This document shows, piece after piece, positions 36,749-49,078 of a DNA stretch of 58,005 nucleotides. The stretch comes from Hyphomicrobiales bacterium (lineage in GTDB: Bacteria; Pseudomonadota; Alphaproteobacteria; Rhizobiales; Xanthobacteraceae). The stretch lies in assembly GCA_003135415.1 (NCBI GenBank), contig PLBP01000007.1, positions 127,530 through 185,534 of the forward strand. Direction: 5' to 3'. Each line of letters begins with the position of its first letter. The first letter of the stretch is position 1. The translations under genes and the position numbers were made by a program. The notes beneath the pieces are model-generated. The model did no database searches. It saw nothing but the letters and a program-made list of their open reading frames with translations, and was not told the DNA's origin.

Positions 36749-38419
36749 TCAGATCTGCAGCACGATTACGTGGCAGGTCGGCTTCTTGTTCCACACCGCA
36801 TTGACCTGCCCGCGCACCGAGCGAACGATCGCATCCTCAATGGCGTCGGGATCGCGGCGGCGCTGTTTGGGTAACGAAGCGAGCGCATCCTCAATTGCAT
36901 CGAGCACGACGTTCTCCATCGTCTTCCCGCCATGCGCGAATTCGGGCAGCCCCGAAAGCTCGACCATCGGCTCGCCCGCGATCTCGCCGCGACTGCCGAG
37001 CGCGAGCGCAACCGATATGACCCCGGCAAAACTAAGCCGTTTGCGCTCGGCCACGGTGCGCGAGTCCGCTTCGATCAGGAATGTACCGTCACGGTAGAGA
37101 CGGCCCGAGGGTACCTGGTCGATTACCTTCGCCGGCCCCGGTGCCAGTCGCAGCACGTCGCCGTCGCCGCAAAGCACCACTTCCTTGATCCCCTCGGCGC
37201 GCGCAAGTGCGGCGTGCTCGGAGAGATGCAGCGCCTCGCCGTGAACCGGCACTGAAACCTCGGGCTTCAGCCACTGATAGAGCGCCGACAATTCGCCCCG
37301 GCGCGGATGCCCGGAGACGTGTACGAGATCGGTGCGGTCGGTAATGACCTTGACGCCGCGCCGGATCATCTCGTTGAGAATGCGGTTCACCGCCTTCTCG
37401 TTGCCCGGAATGGTGCGCGAGGAAAAAATCAGGGTATCGCCGTGATCGAGTTCGATGTCGGGATGATCGTCGCCGGCAATGCGCGCCAGCGCCGCGCGCG
37501 GCTCGCCCTGGCTCCCGGTCAGGATCACCACCACGCGCTCCCGCGGCAGCGACGAATAGGCGTCGACGCCGCGAAACTGCGGCACGCCGTCGAGGAGGCG
37601 CATTTCGCGCGCGACGTTGACGATGCGCTCCATGGCGCGTCCGACCACCACGACCTCACGGCCGGCCGCCGCCGCGGCAAGCGCCGCCGAGCGAATGCGG
37701 GCGACGTTGGAGGCGAAGGTGGTGACCGCCACCCGCCCCTTCGCGTTCTTCACGATCTCCATGAGGTGGCTCGCGACATCGGATTCCGACGGCGACTGAC
37801 CCTCGCGCACGGCGTTGGTGGAATCGCAAACGATCGCGCGCACGCCTTCGGCGCCGAGCGCGCGGAACTTGTTCTCATCGGTGATGGCGCCGACGACCGG
37901 CGTCGGATCGAGCTTCCAATCGCCGGTATGCACCACGAGCCCGAGCGGCGTGCGGAGCGCCAGCGCATTCGATTCCGGAATCGAGTGCGCCACCGGCACG
38001 AACTCCACGTCGAACGGCCCGATGGTGACGCGGGCGCCGGGCTGCACGATCTGGATCGGGATTTGCGGCGCGCCTTGCTCCATTTCGCGCTTCGACTGGA
38101 TCAGCGCCGCGGTGAACGGCGTCGCATAGACCGGCACTTGCAGCTTCGGCCACAAATCGAAAATCGCGCCGACGTGATCCTCGTGGCCGTGAGTAAGCAC
38201 GATGCCTTTGAGGTTGCGCTTCTCGCCTTCCAGAAAACGGATGTCCGGCATGATCAGGTCGATGCCGGGAATCTCCGCATCGGCGAACGAGACGCCCATG
38301 TCGACGCAGAGCCATTCGCGCCGGCCACCGGCGCCGAGCCCGTAAAGCGCGAGGTTCATGCCGATCTCGCCGACGCCGCCGAGCGGCACGAACAGAAGCT
38401 CGTCGTATCGTTGCGCCAT
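36749..38419 (-). CDS. rnj: Ribonuclease J
   Basis: Metallo-beta-lactamase RNase with 5'-3' exonuclease and endonuclease activity, used for rRNA and mRNA processing in alphaproteobacteria. 556 residues from ATG 38419: FVPLGGVGEIGMNLALYG, zinc motif THGHEDHVGAI, a beta-CASP domain around GSQGEPRAALARI, and VHVSGHPRRGEL. The open frame runs back through birA without homology. The start lies 2 bases after the birA stop, at the tail of the nuo operon. Confidence 0.95.
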   Translation of the reverse strand: MAQRYDELLFVPLGGVGEIGMNLALYGLGAGGRREWLCVDMGVSFADAEIPGIDLIMPDIRFLEGEKRNLKGIVLTHGHEDHVGAIFDLWPKLQVPVYATPFTAALIQSKREMEQGAPQIPIQIVQPGARVTIGPFDVEFVPVAHSIPESNALALRTPLGLVVHTGDWKLDPTPVVGAITDENKFRALGAEGVRAIVCDSTNAVREGQSPSESDVASHLMEIVKNAKGRVAVTTFASNVARIRSAALAAAAAGREVVVVGRAMERIVNVAREMRLLDGVPQFRGVDAYSSLPRERVVVILTGSQGEPRAALARIAGDDHPDIELDHGDTLIFSSRTIPGNEKAVNRILNEMIRRGVKVITDRTDLVHVSGHPRRGELSALYQWLKPEVSVPVHGEALHLSEHAALARAEGIKEVVLCGDGDVLRLAPGPAKVIDQVPSGRLYRDGTFLIEADSRTVAERKRLSFAGVISVALALGSRGEIAGEPMVELSGLPEFAHGGKTMENVVLDAIEDALASLPKQRRRDPDAIEDAIVRSVRGQVNAVWNKKPTCHVIVLQI

Positions 38420-38421
38420 GT

Positions 38422-39192
38422 TCAACCCGCTCTCGCGATCGGAAATACGTCGCCGGCGGAAATCGCCTCGCGTGCACCGTCGGCCTTGCGTAACAGAAGC
38501 GCGCCCTCTTCGTCGATGGCCTCGAACGTGCCGGCGAGCGTGCGGTCGGGAAGCCGCACCTCGATCGCGCCCCCGATGCCGGTGGCGCGCAAAAGCCACG
38601 CCGCGCGGATCGCGGCAAAGCCCTCGCCGCGATCCCACTCGCGCACACGCGTGCTCCAGCGCTCGCCGAGCCGCGCGAGCAAGGCCGCGGGAGAAAGATC
38701 AAGGCCTGCCGCGACGAAGTCGTTTGCCGGAAAGGGTGTGTCAACTGGATGATGGGCGCAATTCACGCCGATGCCGATGGCGGCGGCGAGTTTGCCGTTG
38801 GCAAGCGTCGTTCCCTCGACCAGGATGCCGGAGACCTTCGCCTGATCAAGCAAGAGATCGTTTGGCCATTTCAGCTTGAGCCGCGTGGGCGCGAGCCCCG
38901 CGCAGGCGTCGAGCACGGCGTCATGGAGTGCGAGTGCCGCGACGAAACAGATTTGCGGGCTCGCGACCGCGGGCGCGGGATCCACCACGAGAAGCGTTGC
39001 ATAGAGATTGCCCGGCTCCGATACCCATTCCCGCCCGCGCCGTCCACGTCCCGCGCTCTGCCGCTCGGCAACGACAAAGAGCGGACCCCCTTGGCCTGCT
39101 TGCGCGCGCGCGAGCACTTCCGCATTGGTGGAGCCGATCGTCTCGAAGGCGTGGACCGGAATGCCACCCGCCGAAGAAGGAAATATCAGCAT
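38422..39192 (-). CDS. birA: Biotin--[acetyl-CoA-carboxylase] ligase, no repressor domain
   Basis: Attaches biotin to the carboxylase carrier protein. 256 residues with the ligase domain only: ETIGSTNAEVLARA, the biotinyl-AMP loop GRGRRGREWVS, LKLKWPNDLLLDQAKVSGIL and IGIGVNCAHHP, then a small C-terminal SH3-like domain. The N-terminal helix-turn-helix of E. coli BirA is absent, so it should not repress transcription. Its ATG overlaps the nuoN stop by one base, the usual rhizobial order. Confidence 0.94.
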   Translation of the reverse strand: MLIFPSSAGGIPVHAFETIGSTNAEVLARAQAGQGGPLFVVAERQSAGRGRRGREWVSEPGNLYATLLVVDPAPAVASPQICFVAALALHDAVLDACAGLAPTRLKLKWPNDLLLDQAKVSGILVEGTTLANGKLAAAIGIGVNCAHHPVDTPFPANDFVAAGLDLSPAALLARLGERWSTRVREWDRGEGFAAIRAAWLLRATGIGGAIEVRLPDRTLAGTFEAIDEEGALLLRKADGAREAISAGDVFPIARAG

Positions 39193-40622
39193 CAGAACAA
39201 TGACTTAGCCGCGGTCGCGGCGGCCGCCACGAGCGGCGAGGGATAGAGGAAAAAGAAAATCACGAACAGCCCGCAAATGCCGAGCACGACGCGCAACTCG
39301 TTCGGCATCGGCAGAAAGGCGCCGGCGGGCTCATCCATGTACATCAGCTTGACGATGCGGAGATAATAAAAAGCGCCGACGACGCTCGATACCACGCCGA
39401 TCACCGCGAGCGCGTAGAGTTTGGCATCGACCGCCGCGAGGAAGACGTAGAACTTCGCGAAGAAGCCCGCGAGCGGCGGAATGCCCGCGAGCGAAAACAG
39501 CAACGCCGCAAGAAAGAAGGCGACCATCGGCTGCGTGCGCGCGAGGCCCGCGAGCTCGTCGATCTCCTCCACCATGCCGCCGGCGCGGCGCATTGCGAGA
39601 ATGCAGGCGAAGGTGCCGAGCGTCATCGCGACATAGATCGCCATGTAGATCAGGACGCCCTGAATTCCTGTTTGCGTGCCGGCCGCAAGACCCACCAGCG
39701 CGTAGCCGACATGACCGATCGAGGAATAGGCCATCAGCCGTTTGATATTGCGCTGGCCGATGGCGGCAAAGGCGCCGAGCACCATCGAGGCGATGGAGAT
39801 GAACACGATGATCTGCTGCCATTGCGGCACGATGCCGGGGAATGCCTCGATCGCGACCCGGATGAACAGCGCGATCGCGGCAACCTTGGGCCCGGCGACG
39901 AAGAAGGCGGTCACCGGCGTCGGCGCACCTTCGTAAACATCAGGCGTCCACATGTGGAACGGCACGGCGGAAACCTTGAAGGCAAGACCCGCGAACAGGA
40001 ACACGAGCCCGAACACGAGCCCGATCGAGGGCACCTTGGCCGCAGCCGCGATGCCGGTGAAGCCGACCGTGCCGGTGAAGCCGTAAATCAACGAGGCGCC
40101 GTAGAGCAGCATGCCGGACGAAAGGCCGCCGAGGACCAAATATTTCAATCCGGCTTCCGTCGAGCGCAGATTGTCGCGGTCGATCGCCGCGATCACATAG
40201 AGCGAGAGCGACATCAATTCGAGGCCGAGATAGAGCATCACGAGATCGCGCGCCGAGATCATCACCATCATGCCGGCGGCGGCGGTGAGCACGAGAATGC
40301 CGAACTCGAAGCGGTGGATGTTCTGAACGCGGAAAAAATCGATGGACAGAAGCAGTGCCGCGGCCGAGCCCAGCAGCGCCAGCACTTTCATAAAGCGCGA
40401 AAAATCGTCGACGACGAAACTGCCGCCGAAAATCTCGACCCGCTCGCCCGGCTGCAAAACCGTCAAGCCGGCCGCGATCAGCAGGATCAAGATCGCCGAA
40501 ATATCGACCATGCCCGCGACGCGCTCGCCGCGGATCGCGCCCAGGAGCAAAAGCGCCAAGGCGCCCGCGATCACCAAAAGTTCGGGAAAGATCGGGCCGA
40601 GGGCGGGAAGTTGCGCGCTCAC
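39192..40622 (-). CDS. nuoN: NADH-quinone oxidoreductase subunit N
   Basis: Antiporter-like membrane subunit of complex I. 476 residues, about 14 helices; [17 protein letters not shown] and the [20 protein letters not shown] segment (discontinuous helix with Lys) are diagnostic. GTG 40622 overlaps the nuoM stop by 4 bases. Confidence 0.95.
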   Translation of the reverse strand: MSAQLPALGPIFPELLVIAGALALLLLGAIRGERVAGMVDISAILILLIAAGLTVLQPGERVEIFGGSFVVDDFSRFMKVLALLGSAAALLLSIDFFRVQNIHRFEFGILVLTAAAGMMVMISARDLVMLYLGLELMSLSLYVIAAIDRDNLRSTEAGLKYLVLGGLSSGMLLYGASLIYGFTGTVGFTGIAAAAKVPSIGLVFGLVFLFAGLAFKVSAVPFHMWTPDVYEGAPTPVTAFFVAGPKVAAIALFIRVAIEAFPGIVPQWQQIIVFISIASMVLGAFAAIGQRNIKRLMAYSSIGHVGYALVGLAAGTQTGIQGVLIYMAIYVAMTLGTFACILAMRRAGGMVEEIDELAGLARTQPMVAFFLAALLFSLAGIPPLAGFFAKFYVFLAAVDAKLYALAVIGVVSSVVGAFYYLRIVKLMYMDEPAGAFLPMPNELRVVLGICGLFVIFFFLYPSPLVAAAATAAKSLF

Positions 40623-42136
40623 GGATTCCCTCCCATCAGGAATGCGGCCTTTTGGCCCGCGGCGAGCGCCGCATGCGCGCGATCGACGAGCGAAGCGACG
40701 GAAGCGGCACTGGTATCGAGTATCGGCGCCGGCCATATCCCGAACAGGATTGTAAGCACAACGAGCGGTGCAAAAATGATCATCTCGCGCGGCGTCAGAT
40801 CGAGAATATCCATGAGATTTTTCTTCTCGAGTTTGCCGAGGATCACCCGCCGGTAGAGCCAGAGCGCATAGGCCGCCGACAGGATCACGCCGAGCGTCGC
40901 GAACAGCGCCACCGTCGCATTCACCTTAAAGACCGCGAGCAGCGTGAGGAATTCGCCGACGAAGCCCGAAGTGCCCGGCAAGCCGACATTGGCGAGCGTG
41001 AACACCATGAAGGCGGCGGCGTAAAGCGGCATGCGGTTGACCAGCCCGCCATAGGCGTCGATCTCGCGCGTGTGCACGCGGTCATAGACGACACCGACGC
41101 AAAGGAACAACGCGCCCGACACGATGCCATGCGAGAACATCTGGAAGATGCCGCCCTGCAATCCCTCGCGGGTCAGCGTGAAAATCCCCATCGTCACGAA
41201 GCCCATATGGGCCACCGACGAGTACGCAATCAGCTTCTTGATGTCCTCCTGCATCAGCGCGACGAGCGAAGTGTAGACGATCGCCACCACCGAGAGCGCG
41301 AACATCATCGGCGCGAACATTTCTGACGCCGCCGGGAACATCGGCAGGCTGAAGCGAATAAAGCCGTAGCCGCCCATCTTTAGGAGGATCGCGGCGAGGA
41401 TCACCGAACCCGCGGTCGGCGCTTCGACATGCGCATCGGGTAGCCACGTGTGCACCGGCCACATCGGCAGCTTGACCGCGAACGAAGCGAGGAAAGCGAG
41501 AAAGAGCCAAGGCTGCCAGCCGCGCGGAAAGCCGAGCGTCAACAACACGGTGATGTCGGTGGTGCCCGCGTGCAGATACATCGCGAGGATCGCGAGCAGC
41601 ATCAGCACGGAGCCGAGCAGCGTGTAGAGGAAAAACTTGAAGCTCGCATAGACGCGGCGCTTGCCACCCCAGATTCCGATGATCAGGAACATCGGGATCA
41701 GTCCGCCCTCGAAGAAAACATAGAACAGCACGATATCGAGGGCCGCGAAGGTGCCGATCATCAAGGTCTCCAGCACCAGGAACGCGATCATGTATTCCTT
41801 CACGCGATGCGAGACCGATAAAAAGCTCGTCAGAATCGCAATCGGCATCAGCGCGGTGGTGAGGATCACGAAGGGCAGCGAAATGCCGTCGACGCCGAGA
41901 TGATAGCGGATGGTGCCGCCGAGCCAGTAATGGTTCTCGACGAACTGAAAATCCGGAATGCCGCGGTCGAAGCCGGTGATGAGAAAGATCGAAATGAAAA
42001 ACGTCAGCAGCGTCGTCCACAGCGCGGCCCAGCGCGCATTGTTGCGGATCGCCTCGTCGTCACCGCGGAGCGTCAAGATGAACGCGACGCCGACCAACGG
42101 CAAGAAGATCACGATGGAAAGGATCGGCCATGTCAT
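40619..42136 (-). CDS. nuoM: NADH-quinone oxidoreductase subunit M
   Basis: Second antiporter-like proton-pumping subunit of complex I. 505 residues and about 14 helices. The [20 protein letters not shown] and [18 protein letters not shown] blocks carry the conserved Lys residues. It overlaps nuoL by 4 bases and nuoN by 4. Confidence 0.96.
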   Translation of the reverse strand: MTWPILSIVIFLPLVGVAFILTLRGDDEAIRNNARWAALWTTLLTFFISIFLITGFDRGIPDFQFVENHYWLGGTIRYHLGVDGISLPFVILTTALMPIAILTSFLSVSHRVKEYMIAFLVLETLMIGTFAALDIVLFYVFFEGGLIPMFLIIGIWGGKRRVYASFKFFLYTLLGSVLMLLAILAMYLHAGTTDITVLLTLGFPRGWQPWLFLAFLASFAVKLPMWPVHTWLPDAHVEAPTAGSVILAAILLKMGGYGFIRFSLPMFPAASEMFAPMMFALSVVAIVYTSLVALMQEDIKKLIAYSSVAHMGFVTMGIFTLTREGLQGGIFQMFSHGIVSGALFLCVGVVYDRVHTREIDAYGGLVNRMPLYAAAFMVFTLANVGLPGTSGFVGEFLTLLAVFKVNATVALFATLGVILSAAYALWLYRRVILGKLEKKNLMDILDLTPREMIIFAPLVVLTILFGIWPAPILDTSAASVASLVDRAHAALAAGQKAAFLMGGNP

Positions 42137-44220
42137 CCGGCGATCCCCTGCATCAAGAACCAGGTGATGAGCGCGGCGACGCCGATCATCATCACGAAGG
42201 CGTAGTGATAGAGATAGCCGGTCTGCAGCCGGACGACGCGCTGCGTCACATCAATCACACGCGCCGAGACGCCGTCGGGCCCGAAGCCGTCGATCGCCCA
42301 GCCGTCGCCCTGCTTCCACAGGAAGCGGCCGAGCCACTTCGCCGGCCGCACGAGAATAAAGTCGTAGAGTTCGTCGAAGTACCACTTGTTGAGCAAGAAG
42401 AGGTAGAGCAGCTCGTTCTGGCGCGCGAGCGCCACCGGCAACGCCGGGTTCAAGATGTAGAACCAATAGGCGACGAGGAAGCCCGCCGCCATCATCGCGG
42501 TCGGGATCCACCCTACCCACAGCGGCGAATGGTGCATCACCTCGAGAAGCTTGTTGTTGGAGGCGGAGAAAAGAGAGTCGCGGAAGAACGCCTCGACGCC
42601 GTTATCGTGGGTGAACACGTCGCGAAACACGAAACCGAGCACGAGCGCACCGAGTGCCAGCACCGCGAGCGGCACCAGCATCACCAGCGGCGACTCGTGC
42701 GCGTGCTCGTACGTGTGATGATCGGCGCGGGTCTTTCCGTGGAAGGTCAGAAAGATAAGCCGCCAGCTGTAGAATGAGGTCAGTCCCGCGGCGATCACCG
42801 TGAGCCAGAACGCGTATTCGGCGATGTTGCCTTGCGCGGAGCCGGCTGCCTCGATGATCGCATCCTTCGAGAAGTAGCCGGCGGTGAATGGGAATCCAGT
42901 GAGCGCGAGCGTGCCGATCACCATCATAGCGTAGGTGAACGGGATTTTGCTTTTCAGCCCGCCCATTTTGCGCATGTCCTGCTCGTGATGCATCGCCTGG
43001 ATCACGGAGCCGGAGCCTAAGAACAGCAACGCCTTGAAGGCCGCGTGGGTAAAAAGGTGAAACATGCCGATCGAATAGGCACCGACGCCCATCGCGACGA
43101 ACATGTAGCCGAGCTGCGAGCAGGTGGAGTAGGCGACCACGCGCTTGATGTCGTTCTGCACCAGACCGATGGTGGCGGCGAAAAACGCAGTAGTGGCGCC
43201 GATGAACGTGACGAACAGAAGCGCCGTCGGCGCCAGCTCGAACAGCGGCGAGAGCCGCGCCACCATGAACACGCCGGCGGTCACCATGGTGGCCGCGTGG
43301 ATCAGCGCCGAGACCGGCGTCGGGCCTTCCATCGCGTCGGGCAGCCAGGTGTGCAGCAGAAACTGTGCTGACTTCCCCATCGCTCCCATGAACAGGAGCA
43401 GGCAAGTCAGCGTCAGCGCGTCATAATCGTGGCCGAGAATGCGGATGGTTTGGCCAACAAGCGATTTTGCCGAGGCGAATACCGTTTCGAAGCCGACCGC
43501 GCCGGTGAGCGCAAACACCGCGAAAATGCCGAGCGCGAAGCCGAAATCGCCCACCCGGTTGACGATGAAGGCCTTGATCGCGGCGGCGTTGGCTTCGGGC
43601 TTGAGATACCAAAATCCGATCAGGAGATAGCTCGCGAGCCCCACCCCTTCCCAGCCGAAAAACATCTGTACGAAGTTATCGGCCGTTACCAGCATCAGCA
43701 TGGCGAAGGTAAAGAGCGAGAGATACGCGAAGAACCGCGGCCGGTACGGATCCTCGTGCATGTAGCCGATCGAATAGAGGTGCACGAGCGCGGAAACGGT
43801 GTTCACCACCACGAGCATGACGACGGTGAGCGTGTCGATGCGGAGCGCCCAATCGACCTTGAGATCGCCCGCCATGATCCAGGTGTAGAGCGGCACTCGC
43901 GTGTCGTGGCTGTAATAGCCGACATAGACGAATGCGCCCCAGGACAACAGCGCCGAGACAATCAGAAGCCCGGTGGTGATGAGCTCAGCCGCGCGCGAGC
44001 CCGCGGCAGCCGCCTCATGGCTCTCGGTTTCATGATGCGAGGCGTGGATGACAGCACCGCCTGCAACCGCCGGCGCATGATGCGAGCCGTGATCGAGCGC
44101 CTGATCCTCGGCGCCCGCGGGCGGCTCACCGCCCGGATGGCGCTGGCGCGCGCCGACAAGCGAAATCGCGGCGGCGATCAGGCAGCCGATCAGCGGCAGG
44201 AAAACGATCGCTTGATACAT
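42133..44220 (-). CDS. nuoL: NADH-quinone oxidoreductase subunit L
   Basis: Distal antiporter-like subunit of complex I with the long lateral helix. 695 residues, about 16 helices: [37 protein letters not shown] and [21 protein letters not shown] His-rich hydrophilic stretch near residues 30-65 ([10 protein letters not shown]...[10 protein letters not shown]) lies in the N-terminal loop and is unusual compared with E. coli NuoL. Confidence 0.95.
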   Translation of the reverse strand: MYQAIVFLPLIGCLIAAAISLVGARQRHPGGEPPAGAEDQALDHGSHHAPAVAGGAVIHASHHETESHEAAAAGSRAAELITTGLLIVSALLSWGAFVYVGYYSHDTRVPLYTWIMAGDLKVDWALRIDTLTVVMLVVVNTVSALVHLYSIGYMHEDPYRPRFFAYLSLFTFAMLMLVTADNFVQMFFGWEGVGLASYLLIGFWYLKPEANAAAIKAFIVNRVGDFGFALGIFAVFALTGAVGFETVFASAKSLVGQTIRILGHDYDALTLTCLLLFMGAMGKSAQFLLHTWLPDAMEGPTPVSALIHAATMVTAGVFMVARLSPLFELAPTALLFVTFIGATTAFFAATIGLVQNDIKRVVAYSTCSQLGYMFVAMGVGAYSIGMFHLFTHAAFKALLFLGSGSVIQAMHHEQDMRKMGGLKSKIPFTYAMMVIGTLALTGFPFTAGYFSKDAIIEAAGSAQGNIAEYAFWLTVIAAGLTSFYSWRLIFLTFHGKTRADHHTYEHAHESPLVMLVPLAVLALGALVLGFVFRDVFTHDNGVEAFFRDSLFSASNNKLLEVMHHSPLWVGWIPTAMMAAGFLVAYWFYILNPALPVALARQNELLYLFLLNKWYFDELYDFILVRPAKWLGRFLWKQGDGWAIDGFGPDGVSARVIDVTQRVVRLQTGYLYHYAFVMMIGVAALITWFLMQGIAG

Positions 44221-44226
44221 GCCGCC

Positions 44227-44535
44227 TCAGCCCTTCATCAGATTGATGTCTTCGACCGCGATCGAGCCGCGGTTGCGGTAGAACACGACCAGGATCGCGA
44301 GCCCGATCGCCGCCTCCGCCGCCGCGACCGTGAGTACGATCAAGGCGTAGATCTGACCGACGATGTCGCCGAGAAAGGCCGAGAACGCGACAAGGTTGAT
44401 GTTGACCGCGAGCAGGATCAGCTCGATCGACATCAGGATGACGATCACGTTCTTGCGGTTGAGGAAAATGCCGAGGATGCCGAGCGTGAACAGGATGGCG
44501 CCGACGGTAAGGTAGTGCGAGAGGCCGATCGTCAT
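44227..44535 (-). CDS. nuoK: NADH-quinone oxidoreductase subunit K
   Basis: Small membrane subunit in the proton path, 102 residues with three helices. The Glu residues in [14 protein letters not shown] and the [13 protein letters not shown] segment are the conserved membrane-buried acids. ATG 44535 is chosen from homology; the longer frame shadows nuoJ. The start is 2 bases from the nuoJ stop. Confidence 0.95.
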   Translation of the reverse strand: MTIGLSHYLTVGAILFTLGILGIFLNRKNVIVILMSIELILLAVNINLVAFSAFLGDIVGQIYALIVLTVAAAEAAIGLAILVVFYRNRGSIAVEDINLMKG

Positions 44536-44537
44536 CG

Positions 44538-45152
44538 TCAGATCCCCTGCCCCCGCCGGACCTTGCGGATTTCGATCGCGCTCGCTTTTGTGCGGGCGTT
44601 CTGCGCGGAAACATTCTGGCGCTTCGCCTGCGTCTTGTGCTGCAGCGTGAGCACGATCGCGCCGATCATCGCGACCAGGAGCACGAGACCCGCGAGCTCG
44701 AAATAATGCACGTAGGTCGTATAGAGCACGCGGCCGATCGCCTGCGTATTGGTGACCTCGGAAGCCGGCGGAATCGGCGAGCGGATGGCGCCCGCGGCGC
44801 CCGCGCCGGTAATCCAGGTCCCGACGATCAGCAGCAATTCCGTGAGGAAAATGAAGCCCACGATCGCGCCGACCGGCAGATATTGCAGGAATCCCTGGCG
44901 GAGCTCGGCGAAATCGACGTCCAGCATCATCACCACGAAGAGAAAGAGGACCGCGACGGCGCCGACATAAACGACGATCAGGATCATCGCGAGAAACTCC
45001 GCTCCCACCAGCACGAACAATCCCGCCGCGTTGACGAAGGCGAGAATAAGGAACAGCACCGAATGCACCGGATTGCGCGACGCGATCACCATGAAGGCGG
45101 ACGCAACCACGATTGTGGAAAAGAGATAGAAGAAAAGCGCGGAGAGGTTCAT
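44538..45152 (-). CDS. nuoJ: NADH-quinone oxidoreductase subunit J
   Basis: Membrane subunit with five helices, 204 residues from ATG 45152 ([20 protein letters not shown]). [20 protein letters not shown] is the helix whose pi-bulge links quinone chemistry to pumping in the family. The C-terminus after residue 175 is basic ([18 protein letters not shown]). Confidence 0.94.
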   Translation of the reverse strand: MNLSALFFYLFSTIVVASAFMVIASRNPVHSVLFLILAFVNAAGLFVLVGAEFLAMILIVVYVGAVAVLFLFVVMMLDVDFAELRQGFLQYLPVGAIVGFIFLTELLLIVGTWITGAGAAGAIRSPIPPASEVTNTQAIGRVLYTTYVHYFELAGLVLLVAMIGAIVLTLQHKTQAKRQNVSAQNARTKASAIEIRKVRRGQGI

Positions 45153-45160
45153 CGCGGGTC

Positions 45161-45649
45161 TTACCGGTAGGGCGCGTCGAGCGAGAGGTTCTTCGCGATT
45201 TGGCGCTCCCAACGGTCGCCGTTCGCGAGCAGCCTTTCTTTATCGTAAAAAAGCTCCTCGCGCGTTTCCGTCGCGAATTCGAAATTCGGCCCTTCGACGA
45301 TCGCATCCACGGGGCACGCTTCCTGGCAGAAGCCGCAATAGATGCATTTCACCATGTCGATGTCGTAGCGCGTCGTGCGCCGCGTGCCGTCATTGCGGCG
45401 CGGTCCCGCCTCGATCGTGATCGCCTGCGCCGGGCAAATCGCTTCGCACAGCTTGCAGGCGATGCAGCGCTCCTCGCCGTTCGGATAGCGCCTGAGCGCG
45501 TGCTCGCCGCGGAAGCGTGGCGACAGCATCCCTTTCTCGAACGGATAATTCAACGTCGCCTTCGGAGCGAAGAAGTAACGCATGGCGAGAAAGAACCCCG
45601 AGACGAACTCGGCGAGGAACAACGCGCGTGCGAAAAGACCTAACCTCAT
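45161..45649 (-). CDS. nuoI: NADH-quinone oxidoreductase subunit I
   Basis: Peripheral-arm protein with two [4Fe-4S] clusters (N6a and N6b) passing electrons to NuoB. 162 residues; the ligand sets are [14 protein letters not shown] and [15 protein letters not shown], both complete. The amphipathic N-terminal helix anchors it to the membrane arm. Confidence 0.96.
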   Translation of the reverse strand: MRLGLFARALFLAEFVSGFFLAMRYFFAPKATLNYPFEKGMLSPRFRGEHALRRYPNGEERCIACKLCEAICPAQAITIEAGPRRNDGTRRTTRYDIDMVKCIYCGFCQEACPVDAIVEGPNFEFATETREELFYDKERLLANGDRWERQIAKNLSLDAPYR

Positions 45650-45656
45650 GGCTTCC

Positions 45657-46688
45657 TCACTTCGGCGCGAGGCCGAAGAATTGCAATACGCCCGCCACGA
45701 TCACGACCATCGCGAGCGAGAGCGGCAGGAACACTTTCCAGCCGAGCCGCATCAGCTGGTCGTAGCGATAGCGCGGCACCATCGCCTTGGCCATCGCGAA
45801 TAGGAAGAACATGAAGGAGATTTTGAGCATGAACCACACGATGCCCGGCACCCAAGTAAACGGCGCCACCGGAAACGGCGGCAGCCAGCCGCCAAGGAAC
45901 AAAATCGTACCCATCGCGCACATCGTCACGATCGCGACGTACTCGCCGAGCATGAACAGGAGGTAAGGCGTCGACGAGTATTCGACCATGAATCCGGCGA
46001 CGAGTTCGGATTCCGCTTCCACAAGGTCGAACGGCGGACGATTGGTTTCGGCCAGCGCCGAGACGAAGAAAATCACGAACAGCGGCAGGAGCGGCAGCCA
46101 GTACCACTGGAACATGCCGAGCGGTCCCGCCTGCGCCTGCACGATTTTGGTGAGGTTGAGCGAGCCCGCGCACAGCAGCACCGAGATGAATACGAAGCCG
46201 ATCGAGACTTCGTACGAAACCATTTGGGCCGCGGAACGAAGCGCCGCGAGAAACGGATATTTCGAGTTCGACGCCCAACCCGCCATGATCACGCCGTAGA
46301 CCATGAGCGAGGAGATCGCGAAAATATAAAGAACCCCGACATTGATTTCGGCGATCGACCAGCCGACATCGAACGGGATCACCGCCCAGGCCGAGAGCGC
46401 CAGCACGCAGGTGACAAGTGGTGCCAGCAGGAATACCCCTTTGTTCGCGCCGGCCGGAATGATCGGCTCCTTCAGCACGAATTTGAGAAAATCGGCGAAG
46501 GATTGCAGCAAGCCCCAAGGGCCGACGACGTTCGGGCCGCGCCGCATCTGCACCGCGGCCCAGATTTTTCGGTCGGCGAGCAGGATGTAGGCGACGAAAA
46601 TGAGAAGTGCCACGAGCAGCAACAGGCTCTCCGCCACTATCACGCCGATCGGCCAGATGTAGGTGCTCCAAATCTGCGCGAAGCTCAT
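45657..46688 (-). CDS. nuoH: NADH-quinone oxidoreductase subunit H
   Basis: Membrane subunit forming the quinone chamber with NuoB and NuoD. 343 residues and eight helices. [20 protein letters not shown] near the N-terminus and the acidic loop [20 protein letters not shown] are diagnostic. ATG 46688 is 2 bases from the nuoG stop. Confidence 0.96.
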   Translation of the reverse strand: MSFAQIWSTYIWPIGVIVAESLLLLVALLIFVAYILLADRKIWAAVQMRRGPNVVGPWGLLQSFADFLKFVLKEPIIPAGANKGVFLLAPLVTCVLALSAWAVIPFDVGWSIAEINVGVLYIFAISSLMVYGVIMAGWASNSKYPFLAALRSAAQMVSYEVSIGFVFISVLLCAGSLNLTKIVQAQAGPLGMFQWYWLPLLPLFVIFFVSALAETNRPPFDLVEAESELVAGFMVEYSSTPYLLFMLGEYVAIVTMCAMGTILFLGGWLPPFPVAPFTWVPGIVWFMLKISFMFFLFAMAKAMVPRYRYDQLMRLGWKVFLPLSLAMVVIVAGVLQFFGLAPK

Positions 46689-46690
46689 GG

Positions 46691-48751
46691 CTACTCCGCC
46701 GCCTGGCGCGGCCGGCCGGCCGCCAGCGCCGAGCATTCGGCCATGACGGCGGATGCGCGCGCGATCGGATTGGTGAGATAGAAGTCGCGGACGGCGGACG
46801 CGAACGCCGCCTTGTCGGTCTTGCCGCCGAGCTTCGCGAGTTTCTCGATTGCCGCGGGATCCGCGTGCTCGATTTCGCCGAGCTTGCCGAGATGAGGGAA
46901 AGCCGAGATCATCGTGCGGCGCAAATCGGCGAGCGAGTCATATGGCAACTTCGCACCCAAGGGATCGGATAGCGCGCGCAAGATCGCCCAATCCTCGCGC
47001 GCTTCCCCGGGCGGAAACGCCGCCCGGTTCGCGAGCTGCGGCCGGCCTTCGGTGTTGACGTAGATCGCGGATTTTTCCGTGTAGGCGGCGCCCGGCAAAA
47101 TAACGTCGGCACGGTGCGCACCGCGGTCGCCATGGGTCCCGATATAGACGACGAAGGCGCCCTTCTCGACTTCGATCTCGTCGGCGCCGAGCAGGAACAG
47201 CACTTCAAGCGCGTCTTCCTTGGCCATGCCGGCGGCATCGAGGCCGCCCTTGCCGGGCACGGCGCCGAGATCAAGCGCACCGACGCGCGAAGCAGCGGTA
47301 TGCAGCATCGAGAACCCGTTCCAGCCATCGGCAAGCCCGCCGACCGAAATCGCGGCCTTGGCGAACATCGACAGGACAGCTTGACCGTCGGGCCGCGCGA
47401 GCGCGCTCTGCCCGATCAGCCAGATCTGCTTTTTTAATTTCGCCCGATCGTGTTTCACGAAGGTCGCGAGCGTCTCGGGCCCGGCCCCAAGGTATGTATA
47501 AGCATAGGTGAGATCGGCCTTCTCGCCGATCACTCCGATCTTGAGATCGCCCGTGCGCCAGCGCTTGCGGATGCGCGCGTTCAAAATCGGCGCTTCCTTG
47601 CGGGGATTAGCGCCGATGATCATGATGCCGTCGGCTTCATCAATGCCGGCGATCGTCGCATTGAACAGATAGCCGGCGCGGCCGAGCGAGGGGTCGATCG
47701 CGGGCCCGTCCTGCCGGCAATCGATATGGGGCGAGCCGAGCCGTGTCATCAAATCCTTCAGCGCATAGACTTCCTCGACCGAGGCCACGTCGCCGACGAT
47801 GGCGCCGATTTCCTTCGACCTCAAAGCGTTCACGCGCTTCGCAATCGCGGCGAAGGCCTCACTCCAGGTCGCGGGCCGCAGCCGACCACGCTCACGGACA
47901 TAGGGCTGGTCGAGCCGCTGCGTACGCAATCCATCCGCGACGTGCCGCGTCTTGTCGGAAATCCACTCCTCGTTGATCTCCTCGTTCAGCCGCGGGAGGA
48001 TGCGTAGCACCTCGCGCCCGCGCGTATCGACGCGGATGTTGGATCCGACCGCGTCCATCACGTCGATCGACTCGGTCTTGATCAGCTCCCACGGCCGCGC
48101 CTGGAACGCATAGGGCTTCGAGGTGAGCGCGCCGACCGGACAAAGATCGACGACGTTGCTCTGCAATTCCGAGGTCATCGCGTGCTCGAGATAGGTGGTG
48201 ATCTCCATGTCCTCGCCGCGGCCGATGGCGCCAAGCTCGGGAACGCCCGCGATTTCGGTGGCGAAGCGAATGCAGCGCGTACAGTGAATGCACCGCGTCA
48301 TGATCGTCTTCACCAGCGGGCCGATATATTTGTCCTCGACCGCGCGCTTGTTCTCGGCATAGCGCGAGCTGTCGACGCCATAGGTCATCGCCTGATCCTG
48401 CAAATCGCACTCGCCGCCCTGGTCGCAGATCGGGCAATCGAGCGGATGGTTGATCAGCAGAAATTCCATCACGCCTTCGCGCGCCTTCTTCACCATAGGC
48501 GTTTTTGTGTTGACGACCGGCGGCTCGCCGTTCGGGCCGGGCCGGCAGTCGCGCACGCCCCAGGCACAAGAGGCGATCGGCTTCGGCGAACCCTTCACTT
48601 CGACCAGGCACATGCGGCAATTGCCCGCGATCGATAGGCGCTCGTGGAAACAAAAGCGCGGAATCTCGGCGCCTGCCGCCTCGCACGCCTGCAACAGCGT
48701 GTAGTCCGGCGGGACGTCGATTTCTTTTCCGTCGACGATGAGCTTGGTCAT
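46691..48751 (-). CDS. nuoG: NADH-quinone oxidoreductase subunit G
   Basis: Large iron-sulfur subunit of the NADH arm. 686 residues: an N-terminal ferredoxin domain binding [2Fe-2S] with [10 protein letters not shown], a His-Cys region [32 protein letters not shown] for a [4Fe-4S] cluster, then a molybdopterin-oxidoreductase-like domain without cofactor. Its ATG overlaps the stop of the small upstream gene by 4 bases. Confidence 0.96.
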   Translation of the reverse strand: MTKLIVDGKEIDVPPDYTLLQACEAAGAEIPRFCFHERLSIAGNCRMCLVEVKGSPKPIASCAWGVRDCRPGPNGEPPVVNTKTPMVKKAREGVMEFLLINHPLDCPICDQGGECDLQDQAMTYGVDSSRYAENKRAVEDKYIGPLVKTIMTRCIHCTRCIRFATEIAGVPELGAIGRGEDMEITTYLEHAMTSELQSNVVDLCPVGALTSKPYAFQARPWELIKTESIDVMDAVGSNIRVDTRGREVLRILPRLNEEINEEWISDKTRHVADGLRTQRLDQPYVRERGRLRPATWSEAFAAIAKRVNALRSKEIGAIVGDVASVEEVYALKDLMTRLGSPHIDCRQDGPAIDPSLGRAGYLFNATIAGIDEADGIMIIGANPRKEAPILNARIRKRWRTGDLKIGVIGEKADLTYAYTYLGAGPETLATFVKHDRAKLKKQIWLIGQSALARPDGQAVLSMFAKAAISVGGLADGWNGFSMLHTAASRVGALDLGAVPGKGGLDAAGMAKEDALEVLFLLGADEIEVEKGAFVVYIGTHGDRGAHRADVILPGAAYTEKSAIYVNTEGRPQLANRAAFPPGEAREDWAILRALSDPLGAKLPYDSLADLRRTMISAFPHLGKLGEIEHADPAAIEKLAKLGGKTDKAAFASAVRDFYLTNPIARASAVMAECSALAAGRPRQAAE

Positions 48752-48984
48752 CGCGATCCAGTCGCCTTTCCTTCTCCTACCCCATCGTCGCCTTCAACCG
48801 GCCAGCGTATGAACGCATAGATCCAGAGGAATACGAGCCCGACGACCGGCACCAACCAAAGCAGGACCCAAGCGCGCGAAAAGCCGGTTCGATGCAGGAT
48901 TTGCATCAACGGAACGCCGACAATAACGAACAACAAGACAAGAATGATGAGACCGCCTACGGCGCCGCTCATGTCGTTCTGCAT
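48748..48984 (-). CDS. Small two-helix membrane protein in the nuo operon
   Basis: 78 residues. Two hydrophobic segments ([20 protein letters not shown], about 10-29, and [20 protein letters not shown], about 39-58) are followed by an acidic then basic tail. I do not recognise a family. The stop overlaps the nuoG ATG by 4 bases, so it is translated with the operon. It might be an accessory or assembly factor for complex I, or a passenger; the sequence does not say which. Confidence 0.75.
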   Translation of the reverse strand: MQNDMSGAVGGLIILVLLFVIVGVPLMQILHRTGFSRAWVLLWLVPVVGLVFLWIYAFIRWPVEGDDGVGEGKATGSR

Positions 48985-49078
48985 GTCTATTCTTCCCTAT
49001 TCCACCACGCGTGCTGCCGAAGCAGCGCCTGGGGCGAAGCGTTTCTTTCCCTCATCAAAACGGAATTTCCTCATCGCC